56,074 nucleotides of DNA from SAR324 cluster bacterium (GTDB lineage Bacteria > SAR324 > NAC60-12): the NCBI GenBank assembly GCA_015232315.1, contig JADFZZ010000033.1, positions 1-56,074 on the forward strand, written 5' to 3'. This document shows positions 19,533 to 27,898 of the stretch, in pieces. The number at the start of each line of letters is the position of its first letter. The stretch's first letter is position 1. The notes beneath the pieces were generated by a model that made no database searches, had not been told where the DNA came from, and was given only the letters and a program-made list of their open reading frames with translations. The translations under genes and the position numbers were made by a program.

Positions 19533-20425
19533 TGTTTCGTTCTCCCTCAATTCCCGTGAAGTCTTCTGATGAAGGCGAAAAACCTTTCTGGATCTCCTAT
19601 GCGGATTTGATGACCGCGTTGATGGTTCTGTTTCTGGTGGTGATGTGTGTGACACTGCTCAATGTGACACGGCAAATCAACGAAAGTCTCGCTAATGAAG
19701 ACATTCGAAAACAGGAAATCATGACATTTTGTCAGGATCTTCAACAAATGCTTGGTGCCAATGCAAAACTGTCTTCGATCCAGGTAGATTGTGAGCGGAA
19801 AAAAATCAATTTTGGAACAGAGGCACTCTTTCCCTATGCGGATTATCATATTTCCAGTACCACTCAGGGAAAGCTCCGTTATTTTGCGTCCGAACTGCTC
19901 AAGGTTGCGGAAAGTCCAAATGGCAAACGCTGGTTAAAACGAATCATTGTGGAAGGATTCACCGATTCCAAGGGGTCGTATCTCTACAATCTTGATCTGA
20001 GTCTCAAACGTTCTCAATCGGTTCTTTGCTCACTGATTTCACCAGATCAATCATCCGTTCTGACTTTGTCGGAAAAACTGCAAATCCAGAAACTCTTTCT
20101 GGTTGGAGGCTTTTCCTCAAATTCCAGCAAATCTTCCGCGGATGAAAGTCGGCGTGTTGAATGGAAACTGGATTTTTATGGTTTGACGGAAGAGCCTGTC
20201 AATGCTCCGGAAACATATCAACTGACCATGCAGGGTTTGTATGCTTTGGATAAACAGAGTTCCATTCCTAAAGCATACGCTCTCAGAGGATTGGTTGGAA
20301 ACGAATATACAGGTTCAGAAGAGTTCCTCAAAGCGGTTGAAACTGTTTTAGGCCGGGACCTTGTTCTGAAAAACAGTGAAAATCTGCTGGATGTTGCCAG
20401 TAACTTTGGTCGATGCCAACTATAA
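19532..20425 (+). CDS. zorB: ZorB-like MotB/OmpA stator protein
   Basis: A 297-residue partner of ZorA. A single membrane helix (about 24-44) follows FWISYADLMT, whose Asp25 matches the ion-binding aspartate of MotB/ZorB. A periplasmic OmpA-like peptidoglycan-binding domain covers roughly 95-235 (EGFTDSKGSYLYNLDLSLKRS and RRVEWKL; the usual GHTD reads GFTD). A C-terminal extension of about 60 residues is unassigned. The ATG at 19532 overlaps the zorA TGA, with AGGAG 6 bases upstream, so translation is coupled. An in-frame TTG one codon earlier is less likely. Confidence 0.8.
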   Translation: MFRSPSIPVKSSDEGEKPFWISYADLMTALMVLFLVVMCVTLLNVTRQINESLANEDIRKQEIMTFCQDLQQMLGANAKLSSIQVDCERKKINFGTEALFPYADYHISSTTQGKLRYFASELLKVAESPNGKRWLKRIIVEGFTDSKGSYLYNLDLSLKRSQSVLCSLISPDQSSVLTLSEKLQIQKLFLVGGFSSNSSKSSADESRRVEWKLDFYGLTEEPVNAPETYQLTMQGLYALDKQSSIPKAYALRGLVGNEYTGSEEFLKAVETVLGRDLVLKNSENLLDVASNFGRCQL

Positions 20426-21903
20426 CAGCCATGAGTTCTATGTCTCAAACATCACTGGCCCGGCGGCTCGAATTGATTCAGCAAAACTGGGATTTGAAAT
20501 ACAATCCATTTCCCGGAGAATCGTTGAATCCGTTGCTGGAAAATCTGATTGAAACCTTTCATCCTTCCGGAGAGCTGCACCGGGCGTCGCACCAGATCAT
20601 TGCGTCACTGAGAAAATTGAAAGATTACGGTGGATATTCGCTGCAAAAACGGGATTTGTTTTTCATTAGTTTGGGCCTCAATCACGAAGATCCAGGCTTG
20701 TTTCCTGATGCGTTAAAACTGATAAACAGCCCTCTGTTTTACCAATACTGGGGACGTTTCAAAGAGTCCTGGCAAGAATTTGAGTTGAATTCCCTCCATT
20801 GGCGCAAACTACTCATTTTTGGTTATTTCCGGTTCATTCCATCCAAAGGTACAGGAATCGGACAGCAAAACTGGGAAAATATCCGCCAGTTTCTGGCTGA
20901 GACCTTTGATGAAATGAAACGTAGATCCAAACCTCGAGTCTGGATTGCTATGCTGGAACAGCATCTCAATTTATTGCAATCCAATCCCTGTCAGCCCTAT
21001 GTCATGGAATTTTTGAAGGGGGATCACGCTCGTCTGCAAGCCCTCAAGGAACAAATGAAAATGCCCGAAGATGGCTGGTTCTGGTCTGCTATTGTGTTTT
21101 CAGCGGTTCATGAATCCATTCACTATGACGACAATCGCTTCAAGGAAATTCTGGCATTGCCAGAGCGTGAACCACCAGAAGAACGTCAACAGGAACCATG
21201 GCCGTTGATCTGTGCAGAACTGGAACGTCATTCCTTGTATCTGCATGAAGGTCTGGGTTTGTTAATGAACCGCTATCAACAATGTTCAGAACATAGACTC
21301 CATCCGGGATTGTTGACCGTGATTCTGCATTACTGGAAAAATCCTCAACGGGATTCCCGTTCTCCCGAATGGAACAGGGTGCTTCCTGAAACCAGATTCA
21401 TGGTGACAGGCTGGTTGGTGAATGAGGATTTACAGGATTTTTTTGAAATGATTGAACAAGATCCTGTCAACTGCAAACGGATGATTGATTTCTGGAATCG
21501 CTATAGCCAGCAGGTTTCATATTCCAGGATCATGCTCAAACCCATGGTTCGTCAACAGGAGGAATATGTGCCACTGATCACACGCAAGAAAGACCGGTTG
21601 GGTACCCTGGATAGCAATGGAAAATCCAACACACTGCTGATGAAGCTTGGTTCCTCAGTGTTTGTGGAATTTTCCGGAGCAGGCAATGGATCCTATTTTT
21701 ATTCCATTTCCAGGCTCCCCTTCGAGTTTGATCAGCAGTCCATCAGTTCTGATCTCAAAAAAGAAGATCCCGGTAAATTAAAAATGCTCAATACCAACAG
21801 AGAATCTGTAAAACCCCGATTGATTCAAACCCCTCAAATCTGGGAAAATGAATTATCCCGCCAGTTAAATGCTCTGGGTATGATCCCGGATGCTTCCCGG
21901 TAA
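20413..21903 (+). CDS. zorC: ZorC-like protein with EH_Signature domain
   Basis: A 496-residue cytosolic protein. The region at about 388-441 contains RLGTLDSNGKSNTLLMKLG followed by FVEFSGAGNGSYFYS and LPFEFD. I recognise this as the EH_Signature pattern (SN.F.M.LG...VEFS..GN..Y.Y..) that defines ZorC of type I Zorya. The N-terminal 380 residues are mostly helical and not otherwise recognised. In known type I systems ZorC binds DNA and acts with the ZorD helicase/nuclease. Here the following gene is a tRNA nucleotidyltransferase and no ZorD is present. The start is uncertain: ATG at 20413 overlaps zorB by 13 bases, and ATGs at 20431 and 20440 are alternatives; none has a strong ribosome site. 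Confidence 0.7.
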   Translation: MPTITAMSSMSQTSLARRLELIQQNWDLKYNPFPGESLNPLLENLIETFHPSGELHRASHQIIASLRKLKDYGGYSLQKRDLFFISLGLNHEDPGLFPDALKLINSPLFYQYWGRFKESWQEFELNSLHWRKLLIFGYFRFIPSKGTGIGQQNWENIRQFLAETFDEMKRRSKPRVWIAMLEQHLNLLQSNPCQPYVMEFLKGDHARLQALKEQMKMPEDGWFWSAIVFSAVHESIHYDDNRFKEILALPEREPPEERQQEPWPLICAELERHSLYLHEGLGLLMNRYQQCSEHRLHPGLLTVILHYWKNPQRDSRSPEWNRVLPETRFMVTGWLVNEDLQDFFEMIEQDPVNCKRMIDFWNRYSQQVSYSRIMLKPMVRQQEEYVPLITRKKDRLGTLDSNGKSNTLLMKLGSSVFVEFSGAGNGSYFYSISRLPFEFDQQSISSDLKKEDPGKLKMLNTNRESVKPRLIQTPQIWENELSRQLNALGMIPDASR

Positions 21904-21932
21904 AACAGCAAAACATAGGGGAAGCGTTCAGC

Positions 21933-22059
21933 CGTCAGCTATCAGTTTTCAGAAATTATCAAAGACTTGAAGCCTAACGATATTTTCTGCTATTGAATCA
22001 TAATGCTTCTGAGGCGCATAAACACTGAAAGCTGAATACTGAAAGCTGAAAGCTTACAA
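21933..22059. repeat. imperfect inverted repeat of AGCTGAAAGCTGAA type
   Basis: The left side carries CAGCTATCAGTTTTCAG and the right side CACTGAAAGCTGAATACTGAAAGCTGAAAGC, giving partly complementary arms about 70 bases apart after the zor operon. It is a simple interspersed intergenic repeat of a kind common in bacterial genomes and is not itself coding. Confidence 0.45.
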
Positions 22060-22157
22060 TTAAACAGCCCTGGGTTTTTGGGTTGATCCTTAAAGGTTTT
22101 GGCAATATCAAGGCGTTTTCCCAGTTGTTCCCGGACAAAGTTCACGTAGGTTCCCAT
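21990..22157 (-). CDS. possible small ORF or gene remnant, unknown
   Basis: A 55-codon minus-strand frame starting MGTYVNFVREQLGKRLD and continuing through KDQPKNPGLFN, which has protein-like composition. It then runs into the AGCTGAAAG-type repeat and stops. Its ATG shares two bases with the cca start on the other strand. An upstream in-frame stop rules out extension. It may be a truncated N-terminus fused to repeat DNA, or chance. No ribosome site of good quality. Confidence 0.25.
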   Translation of the reverse strand: MGTYVNFVREQLGKRLDIAKTFKDQPKNPGLFNCKLSAFSIQLSVFMRLRSIMIQ

Positions 22158-23547
22158 GAGTTATTTCAAATTTTCCTTATCTGAAGAACTCCTCCAGATA
22201 GCGCAAACCATCCATGACGCCGGAGGCAACGCCCTGCTTGTTGGCGGCGCCGTGCGGGATTTGTTGCTTGGTTCCAGTTCCAAGGACATGGACCTCGAAA
22301 TCTATGGGATTTCTCCTGAAAAACTATCAGGAATTTTATCGTCCTTTGGTGCGGTCAATGCGGTTGGAAAAAGTTTTGGTGTTCTTAAATTATCCACAGC
22401 AGAAGGAGAATATGATGTCAGTATTCCCCGCAGGGACAATAAAACCGGCAAAGGCCACCGCGGATTTCTGATTGAGGCGGATCCTGAAATGAGTCAGCAG
22501 GAGGCGTTTTCCAGGCGTGATTTCACCATCAATGCCATTGGGTTTGATATCTGTCGTCAGCAATTGATTGATCCGTTTCATGGAATTCAAGATCTGGAAC
22601 AGCGACTCATCCGGCATGTGGGTGCTTCCTTCGGCGAAGATCCGCTCAGGGTCGTGAGAGCCATGCAATTCGCCGGTCGTTTTGAATTTGAAATCGCTGA
22701 ACCCACCGTTCAACTTTGTCAACAGATGGATTTGACCGAACTGCCTAGAGAACGGTTGTTTGGAGAATTCAACAAACTGTTTCTCAGAGCAGAAAAACCG
22801 TCACTGGGACTGAAGGCCGCAGAGCAGTTGGGTATTTTGTCAATATTTCCTGAACTGGATGCGCTGAGAGGCGTTCCGCAGGATCCGGAATGGCATCCCG
22901 AAGGAGATGTCTGGGTACACACCCTGATGGTGATGGACGAGGCCGCAAAACTGAAAAACGGCAATGAAACGGAAGATCTGGCCCTGATGTATGGCGCCTT
23001 GTGCCATGATTTTGGTAAACCGCTCACCACGGTGTTTCAGGATGACCGCTGGCGGAGTCCGGCACATGAGTCCCGTGGAACTGAGCCAACCCTTTCGTTT
23101 ATGCACCGTTTGACAGATCATCAGGTTCTGATCGACAAAGTGGTTCTTTATGTTCAGGAACACCTCAAACCCGCTCATTTTTATAAAGTCAGGGAACAGA
23201 TCCGTGATGGCGCCATCAGGCGGCTGGCATTGAAAATTAATATTCCGGATCTCCTCAACGTTGCCACTGCGGATCATTTCGGACGAACCACACCCGATGC
23301 GCTTGCCCGTGAATTTCCGGCGGCGGAATGGCTGCTTTCACGGGCACAATCCCTGGAAATCAACGCAAGTGCTCCCAAACCGATATTGATGGGCCGACAT
23401 CTGCTGGAACTGGGCATGAAACCTGGCCCCGCAATGGGAAATTTACTGAAAGAGGCCTTTGAACTTCAGCTTGATGGAGAACTGACCACTCTGGAATCCT
23501 GTCTTTCATGGGCCAAACTTCAGATTTGTAACGGACTGGTCGAATAG
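22156..23547 (+). CDS. cca: CCA tRNA nucleotidyltransferase / poly(A) polymerase family with HD domain
   Basis: A 463-residue class II nucleotidyltransferase. GGAVRD at 30-35 and the metal-binding pair Asp44/Asp46 in KDMDLEIYG form the palm. RRDFTINAIGFD and the RVVRAMQFAGRF block are the B/C motifs of the CCA-adding/poly(A) polymerase superfamily. An HD hydrolase domain follows (HDFGKP at about 282). It should add or repair the 3' CCA of tRNAs in the cytosol; the HD domain would trim phosphates. A functional split into CC- and A-adding types cannot be read here. It lies 250 bases after the zor genes on the same strand and is most likely an independent housekeeping gene. Confidence 0.88.
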   Translation: MSYFKFSLSEELLQIAQTIHDAGGNALLVGGAVRDLLLGSSSKDMDLEIYGISPEKLSGILSSFGAVNAVGKSFGVLKLSTAEGEYDVSIPRRDNKTGKGHRGFLIEADPEMSQQEAFSRRDFTINAIGFDICRQQLIDPFHGIQDLEQRLIRHVGASFGEDPLRVVRAMQFAGRFEFEIAEPTVQLCQQMDLTELPRERLFGEFNKLFLRAEKPSLGLKAAEQLGILSIFPELDALRGVPQDPEWHPEGDVWVHTLMVMDEAAKLKNGNETEDLALMYGALCHDFGKPLTTVFQDDRWRSPAHESRGTEPTLSFMHRLTDHQVLIDKVVLYVQEHLKPAHFYKVREQIRDGAIRRLALKINIPDLLNVATADHFGRTTPDALAREFPAAEWLLSRAQSLEINASAPKPILMGRHLLELGMKPGPAMGNLLKEAFELQLDGELTTLESCLSWAKLQICNGLVE

Positions 23548-23707
23548 ACACACATGGATGTCTTGCTGATAATAAATTCCCGGATTTGCCTGTAAAAAAG
23601 TTCTTGTAGTTTCCTGACAAGATGACTAAGTTTCCAGCGTTTGGCGAAGGTTTCGCCCTTCTCAATGGTGAGAAGAAATCAACTGTAACCTGTAAAGAGA
23701 GAAGACA

Positions 23708-24337
23708 ATGAAAAAATGGTTAGCTTCCGGCTTGATGGCTTTGGTATGTCTGGGGATCGGTATGAATGTGAATGCGGCTGGGGACGCAGCGGCGGGAAAA
23801 GCAAACTTTGCTGTTTGTTCAAGTTGCCATGGTGCGAATGGTGAGGGAAATCAGGCATTGAATGCGCCCTCTATTGCGGGACAGGAAGAATGGTATGTAG
23901 TACGACAACTTCAAAATTTCAAAGCTGGAGTTCGTGGATTGCATCCGAAAGATATGTATGGCGCACAAATGCGACCAATGGCAATGACTCTGGCCGATGA
24001 GAAGGCAATTGAAAATGTCGCGGCTTATATCCAGACACTGAAAGCAGTAAAACCCGTGGCTACCGGTTCAGGAAAAGTCGATGCCGGAAAAGCGGTTTTT
24101 ATGGTATGCTCCAGTTGCCATGGACCAAATGGTGAAGGAAACAAAGCACTGAACGCTCCCAAATTGTCTACTCTGCCAGACTGGTACATCGTTCGCCAGA
24201 TCAGCAATTTCAAAGCCGGTATCCGTGGTGCTGATCCCAAAGATATTTTTGGTGCTCAAATGCGACCAATGGCCATGACTGTTGCCTCCGATCAAGCAGC
24301 GGCTGATGTTGCGGCTTATATCAACTCCCTCAAGTAA
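23708..24337 (+). CDS. diheme cytochrome c4-type protein
   Basis: A 209-residue periplasmic electron carrier. Signal peptide at 1-24 (cleavage after NAA). Two homologous domains each carry CSSCH (Cys37/Cys40/His41 and Cys134/Cys137/His138) and a methionine ligand in GAQMRPMAM, repeated almost identically. This is the cytochrome c4 plan; these shuttle electrons to terminal oxidases. GAGAGAAGA before the ATG serves as ribosome site. A strong terminator follows, so it is likely monocistronic. Confidence 0.92.
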   Translation: MKKWLASGLMALVCLGIGMNVNAAGDAAAGKANFAVCSSCHGANGEGNQALNAPSIAGQEEWYVVRQLQNFKAGVRGLHPKDMYGAQMRPMAMTLADEKAIENVAAYIQTLKAVKPVATGSGKVDAGKAVFMVCSSCHGPNGEGNKALNAPKLSTLPDWYIVRQISNFKAGIRGADPKDIFGAQMRPMAMTVASDQAAADVAAYINSLK

Positions 24338-24346
24338 GCAGTCTTT

Positions 24347-24380
24347 CAGGCTCCCTGCCTGGGGGCCTGTCTTCTTTTTC
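24347..24380 (+). terminator. rho-independent terminator after cytochrome c4
   Basis: A nine-pair stem (CAGGCTCCC at 24347-24355 with GGGGGCCTG at 24361-24369, one G-U pair) and a five-base loop are followed by TCTTCTTTTT. It lies 10 bases after the cytochrome stop codon. Confidence 0.85.
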
Positions 24381-24516
24381 AGGCAATCCCTGAAAACTTT
24401 CCCAAAAACACATAGATCCCTGTTCATGCCTGGAATGGTCATGATCCTGTGGAACATACGACAGAAGACTGATCTTTTTGAGCAATGGAAGTCTTTGCCA
24501 TGACCAGGAGAGGGCG

Positions 24517-24671
24517 CAATGTCATCAACTTAAGCATTCTGAATGGTGCTGTGTTTCAGTTCCCCCTTGGTTCAAGGGGGTTGGGGGATGTAATTCTGAG
24601 CGTTAAATCCCCCATGCCCCCTTTGAAAAGGGGGATTCCTCGGCGAAGAACGCCTTAAGTTGACGACATTG
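24517..24671 (-). mobile_element. MITE-like element B, copy 2, with 10-bp target duplication
   Basis: A 155-bp copy of the element at 16915-17070, in the opposite orientation. Ends are CAATGTCATCAACTTAAG and the complement of CAATGTCGTCAACTTAAG. The direct repeat GGAGAGGGCG flanks it exactly (24507-24516 and 24672-24681). Together with the other copy this fixes the element boundaries and a 10-bp target-site duplication. Confidence 0.88.
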
Positions 24672-24710
24672 GGAGAGGGCGACCAGCGGGTTGCCCCCTA
24701 CACATAACAA

Positions 24711-27700
24711 TCAATCAATTTTTGCGGGATAATCGGCTGGCGTCATAGGCACATAACTTTGCGTTTCAACATCATACAAATACAACGGATCGCTGATCCG
24801 ATAGGGATCAATTCCTTCATCACGCAAGCGGGATTTCACAAATTTGAGTGTGCCTGTGGTTTCCATGCGTGACACCAGGCGTACCACCCGGGGACGAGCC
24901 GCTTTGGTGAGGTTCTGTTCGACATGCTTAAACAGTGCTTTCCCATCAAAAATTTCATCCGGCTTTATTTCCAGACACACCACACCCACCCGTCCTTCAC
25001 GTCCGGGCAGAAGCACACCATAGGAAGTCGCGGCGGCCACAAACGGCAATTGACTGATAATTTCGCCAACCATTTCTGTTGAAACATTTTCACCCTTCCA
25101 GCGAAAGGTGTCCCCTATCCGATCCACAAACCAGTAATCGCCATCTTCATCCATGCGCATCAAATCCCCGGTAGAAAACCAGGCATCGCCATCTTTGAAC
25201 AAATCTCGCAGAATTTTGCTGGCAGTGGCCGAGGGATCCATGTAGCCATCAAACTTTCCGGCAGGATGTTTGTCATCAATCCGGGCGACCAGAAGTCCTG
25301 TTTCATTGGTTTCACAGGGCATCGCCCGCCCCTTGGAACTGATGATGAGTTGCTGGGTTTCCGGATTGAACCGGATCAACTGGATTCGTCCGGGATCATA
25401 CATGGGCCGCCCGACACTACCGATTTTTTCGCCACTGAGATTCACCAGGGCTACATTGCCTTCCGTTGAGGCATAGAATTCAAGAATCTTTTCAGGATGG
25501 AACCGCTCCATCACATCCTCCCAGACATGCTTCTGCATGCCATTTCCCATGAACAAACGAATGGAATGATTTTTTTCATTCGGAGTTTCCGGCGCATTGA
25601 TCAGATACCGACACATTTCTCCGACGTAGCCCACCACACTGACACCATAGCGCCGCACATCGCCCCAGAAGGAGGACACCGAAAATCTGGGAGCCAAGGC
25701 CAAACGGGAGCCCCCAATAAGCGCCCCACCCACCACGATCATCAGTCCTGAGGAATGATACAGAGGCAGACAGCAATAAACGGTGTCACGGGTGGTAAGC
25801 GTTGCGGCTGCGGCAGTTGCCAGGGACGCCATGCACCAGCGCCGGTTGGTAACTTTTACCGCTTTGGGCATTCCGGTGGTTCCTGACGTAAAAATAAGCA
25901 TGGCCAGATCTTCTGACCTGCCGGCATTGAGAGGAAATGGTGATTCAAACTTATCAAGATCTTGTTCAATATAGGGATCGAACGAAATCAGTCCTTCAGG
26001 CAGTTTTGTCTCGTCATCCGCCCCGAGTATCCATATTTTTTCAAGACCCAGATTGTCCGATAAACCATCAAGATGCTCTTTGTCGGCAATCAACATCCTG
26101 ACTTGTCCGGTCATAAGAGCCTGTTTGAAGGAAAAGCCCCTTGATTCCGCATTCAACAACACAGCCACAGCATTCATACGATTCAGAGCGGCCAGTGTTG
26201 TCAGAAAATCCGGATGGTTGTTCATGTAGATTCCCACATACATTCCCGGTTTGACACCGGCGTTGATTAACCCTGAAAGAATCTGGTTGACCCTGTATTC
26301 GGCCTGTTTATAGGTGAACGCGTTGCCTTCCCACAGAAAAAAAGTGGCCTCAGGAATGGCCTGTGACTGTTCTGTCAGAGCTGAACTCAAACTGATATTC
26401 AAACCGGATTCCTGAAGTTTCCAGATTTGAGCGATTCTGGGAAGTTGCCAGCGAAGGACATCAATCATTTCTGACGTTTCCAGAGAAACATTTCCCAGAC
26501 GATTCCACACCCCATCAAACATTTCAGTTGCCGCATCATACAAATTACCCATGAAACCTTCACGAGGGGTATGATCCTCTGTTTGCTCATGTTCGATATT
26601 TTCAGGATTAAAATTGGGTTCTTTGCCTTTGCCTTCAATCCAGTGAGTCCATTCATACACGGTGGGCCAGGTGATTTTCAGTGCTTTGGAACCGACCACC
26701 AACCCGAAATGCCCTGCTTTGAGTTCGATTTCATAAAGACTGGCATTGAGTGCAGCATTCCTGATGGCTCTTACTGACGCCGGACGGCCAAATTCATCAC
26801 GACTGCCGACAAAATACAGCACGGGACAATAGATATCAGCCAGAGTGACCGAACGTCCATTGATCACAACCCCGCCTGAAATCATCCGGTTGTTCACCAC
26901 CATTTCATCCACGAATTTGCGCAAGGCAGGTCCCGGCCACGCCACAAAGCCTTCACCACCAAGAAATCTACGCTGACGTTCACGTTTTTCGAGAGCCTCC
27001 CTGTCGTGTAGAACTTTGAAAAACCCCATGATCTGTTGAAGTTCCTTGGTACCACTCATCAATTTAAAACCAGTGCTGGACATGGCACCTGTCAGACCAT
27101 CCATATATTCCAGTGGTTTGGTGAGAACCTTGCTACCCCTTTGAATCACCTGCTGGGCGACACTTTCCTTGATGTTGGGGAGATTCCGGTGCAGATTCAC
27201 AGGACTGCCGAAGGTGACCAGCGAGAGGATTCCCTCCGATTTTCGATAGGCGGCGCATTGATATGCGAACATGCCGCCCTGAGAATAACCGATGAGATGC
27301 ACATCTTTTCCAGTTGCGCTGCGAATCCGGTCAATGGAGTCACTGATCGCCAGTATATGATCATCCAGTGTCCGATCCATGCCACCTTCCTGATGTTCCG
27401 GCGCGCCGAAGTCTGTGAGCCAGACATCCAGGCCTTGAGCGACCATCCAGGCCACAGCACTGAGTTCAGGTGAAATATCATACACTTCCGATGCAACCAT
27501 TAAGGGCGGAACCAGTAAAATGACTGGTGCGTTGTCTTTTCTGGGAGTATCGCCTTCGTGGACATACCGTCTGAGTTTGTAAACCTGTGTGTCATGTAAA
27601 ATTGCGAACGGTGTTTGGTAAGGCGCACTCAGACGACCTTCTTTCAGCAATTCCATCGCATTTTGAGCCCCTTTTTGAAAAACACGGACTTTGCGCTGTA

Positions 27701-27740
27701 ACTGACGAACAGTTTTAAAATTCCTTGCGGTTTCCAGCAT
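24711..27740 (-). CDS. PhaC-like alpha/beta hydrolase fused to acyl-CoA synthetase
   Basis: A 1009-residue cytosolic fusion. The N-terminal half (about 40-370) is an alpha/beta hydrolase of the PHA-synthase type: LLVPPLMV oxyanion region, and the nucleophile elbow GYSQGG with Ser153 (true PHA synthases use Cys here). The C-terminal half (about 440-1000) is an AMP-dependent acyl-CoA synthetase of the FATP-like branch: FTSGTTGMPKA phosphate loop near residue 617, YASTEGN, STGDLM and the hinge DRIGDTFRWKGENVS. I infer that a fatty or hydroxy acid is released or transferred by the hydrolase and activated to a CoA thioester. GAGG before the ATG supports the start. It is divergent from the cyclase operon across a region with a CRP-type site. 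Confidence 0.85.
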   Translation of the reverse strand: MLETARNFKTVRQLQRKVRVFQKGAQNAMELLKEGRLSAPYQTPFAILHDTQVYKLRRYVHEGDTPRKDNAPVILLVPPLMVASEVYDISPELSAVAWMVAQGLDVWLTDFGAPEHQEGGMDRTLDDHILAISDSIDRIRSATGKDVHLIGYSQGGMFAYQCAAYRKSEGILSLVTFGSPVNLHRNLPNIKESVAQQVIQRGSKVLTKPLEYMDGLTGAMSSTGFKLMSGTKELQQIMGFFKVLHDREALEKRERQRRFLGGEGFVAWPGPALRKFVDEMVVNNRMISGGVVINGRSVTLADIYCPVLYFVGSRDEFGRPASVRAIRNAALNASLYEIELKAGHFGLVVGSKALKITWPTVYEWTHWIEGKGKEPNFNPENIEHEQTEDHTPREGFMGNLYDAATEMFDGVWNRLGNVSLETSEMIDVLRWQLPRIAQIWKLQESGLNISLSSALTEQSQAIPEATFFLWEGNAFTYKQAEYRVNQILSGLINAGVKPGMYVGIYMNNHPDFLTTLAALNRMNAVAVLLNAESRGFSFKQALMTGQVRMLIADKEHLDGLSDNLGLEKIWILGADDETKLPEGLISFDPYIEQDLDKFESPFPLNAGRSEDLAMLIFTSGTTGMPKAVKVTNRRWCMASLATAAAATLTTRDTVYCCLPLYHSSGLMIVVGGALIGGSRLALAPRFSVSSFWGDVRRYGVSVVGYVGEMCRYLINAPETPNEKNHSIRLFMGNGMQKHVWEDVMERFHPEKILEFYASTEGNVALVNLSGEKIGSVGRPMYDPGRIQLIRFNPETQQLIISSKGRAMPCETNETGLLVARIDDKHPAGKFDGYMDPSATASKILRDLFKDGDAWFSTGDLMRMDEDGDYWFVDRIGDTFRWKGENVSTEMVGEIISQLPFVAAATSYGVLLPGREGRVGVVCLEIKPDEIFDGKALFKHVEQNLTKAARPRVVRLVSRMETTGTLKFVKSRLRDEGIDPYRISDPLYLYDVETQSYVPMTPADYPAKID

Positions 27741-27758
27741 ATTTCCTCTATGAAAAAG

Positions 27759-27797
27759 ATAAACAAAGCACAGTTATTTCCTGTACTCTTTGTTTAT
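27759..27797. promoter_or_regulatory. inverted repeat, possible operator or leader hairpin
   Basis: Perfect 10-bp arms ATAAACAAAG (27759-27768) and CTTTGTTTAT (27788-27797), separated by 19 bases, lie 19 bases upstream of the hydrolase/acyl-CoA synthetase start. Position and symmetry fit an operator or a 5' leader hairpin for the minus-strand gene; no regulator can be named. Confidence 0.4.
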
Positions 27798-27821
27798 GGC
27801 GTACCACGCTGGTTTTTTCAA

Positions 27822-27837
27822 TGTGATTTTTTTCACA
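27822..27837. promoter_or_regulatory. CRP-type binding site
   Basis: TGTGA-TTTTTT-TCACA is an exact match to both half sites of the cAMP receptor protein consensus with the standard six-base spacer. It is about 60 bases upstream of the start of the operon that ends in a cyclase and 82 bases upstream of the divergent acyl-CoA synthetase fusion, so it could serve either. The CRP homologue itself is not in the window. Confidence 0.6.
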
Positions 27838-27898
27838 GACTTCCATTCTAAGTTTTGTGGGACATTTCAAAAATCTGAATTATTTGTTGTGAAGCTGT

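Noticed and set aside
17274-20425. zorA/zorB as flagellar MotAB or TolQR/ExbBD
   Set aside because: The 500-residue cytoplasmic coiled-coil tail and the EH_Signature partner do not fit those systems, and no flagellar or tol genes are nearby.
22156-23547. The tRNA nucleotidyltransferase-like gene as the missing Zorya effector
   Set aside because: It lies on the same strand 250 bases after zorC but has all CCA-enzyme motifs and an HD domain of housekeeping type; nothing ties it to the zor operon.
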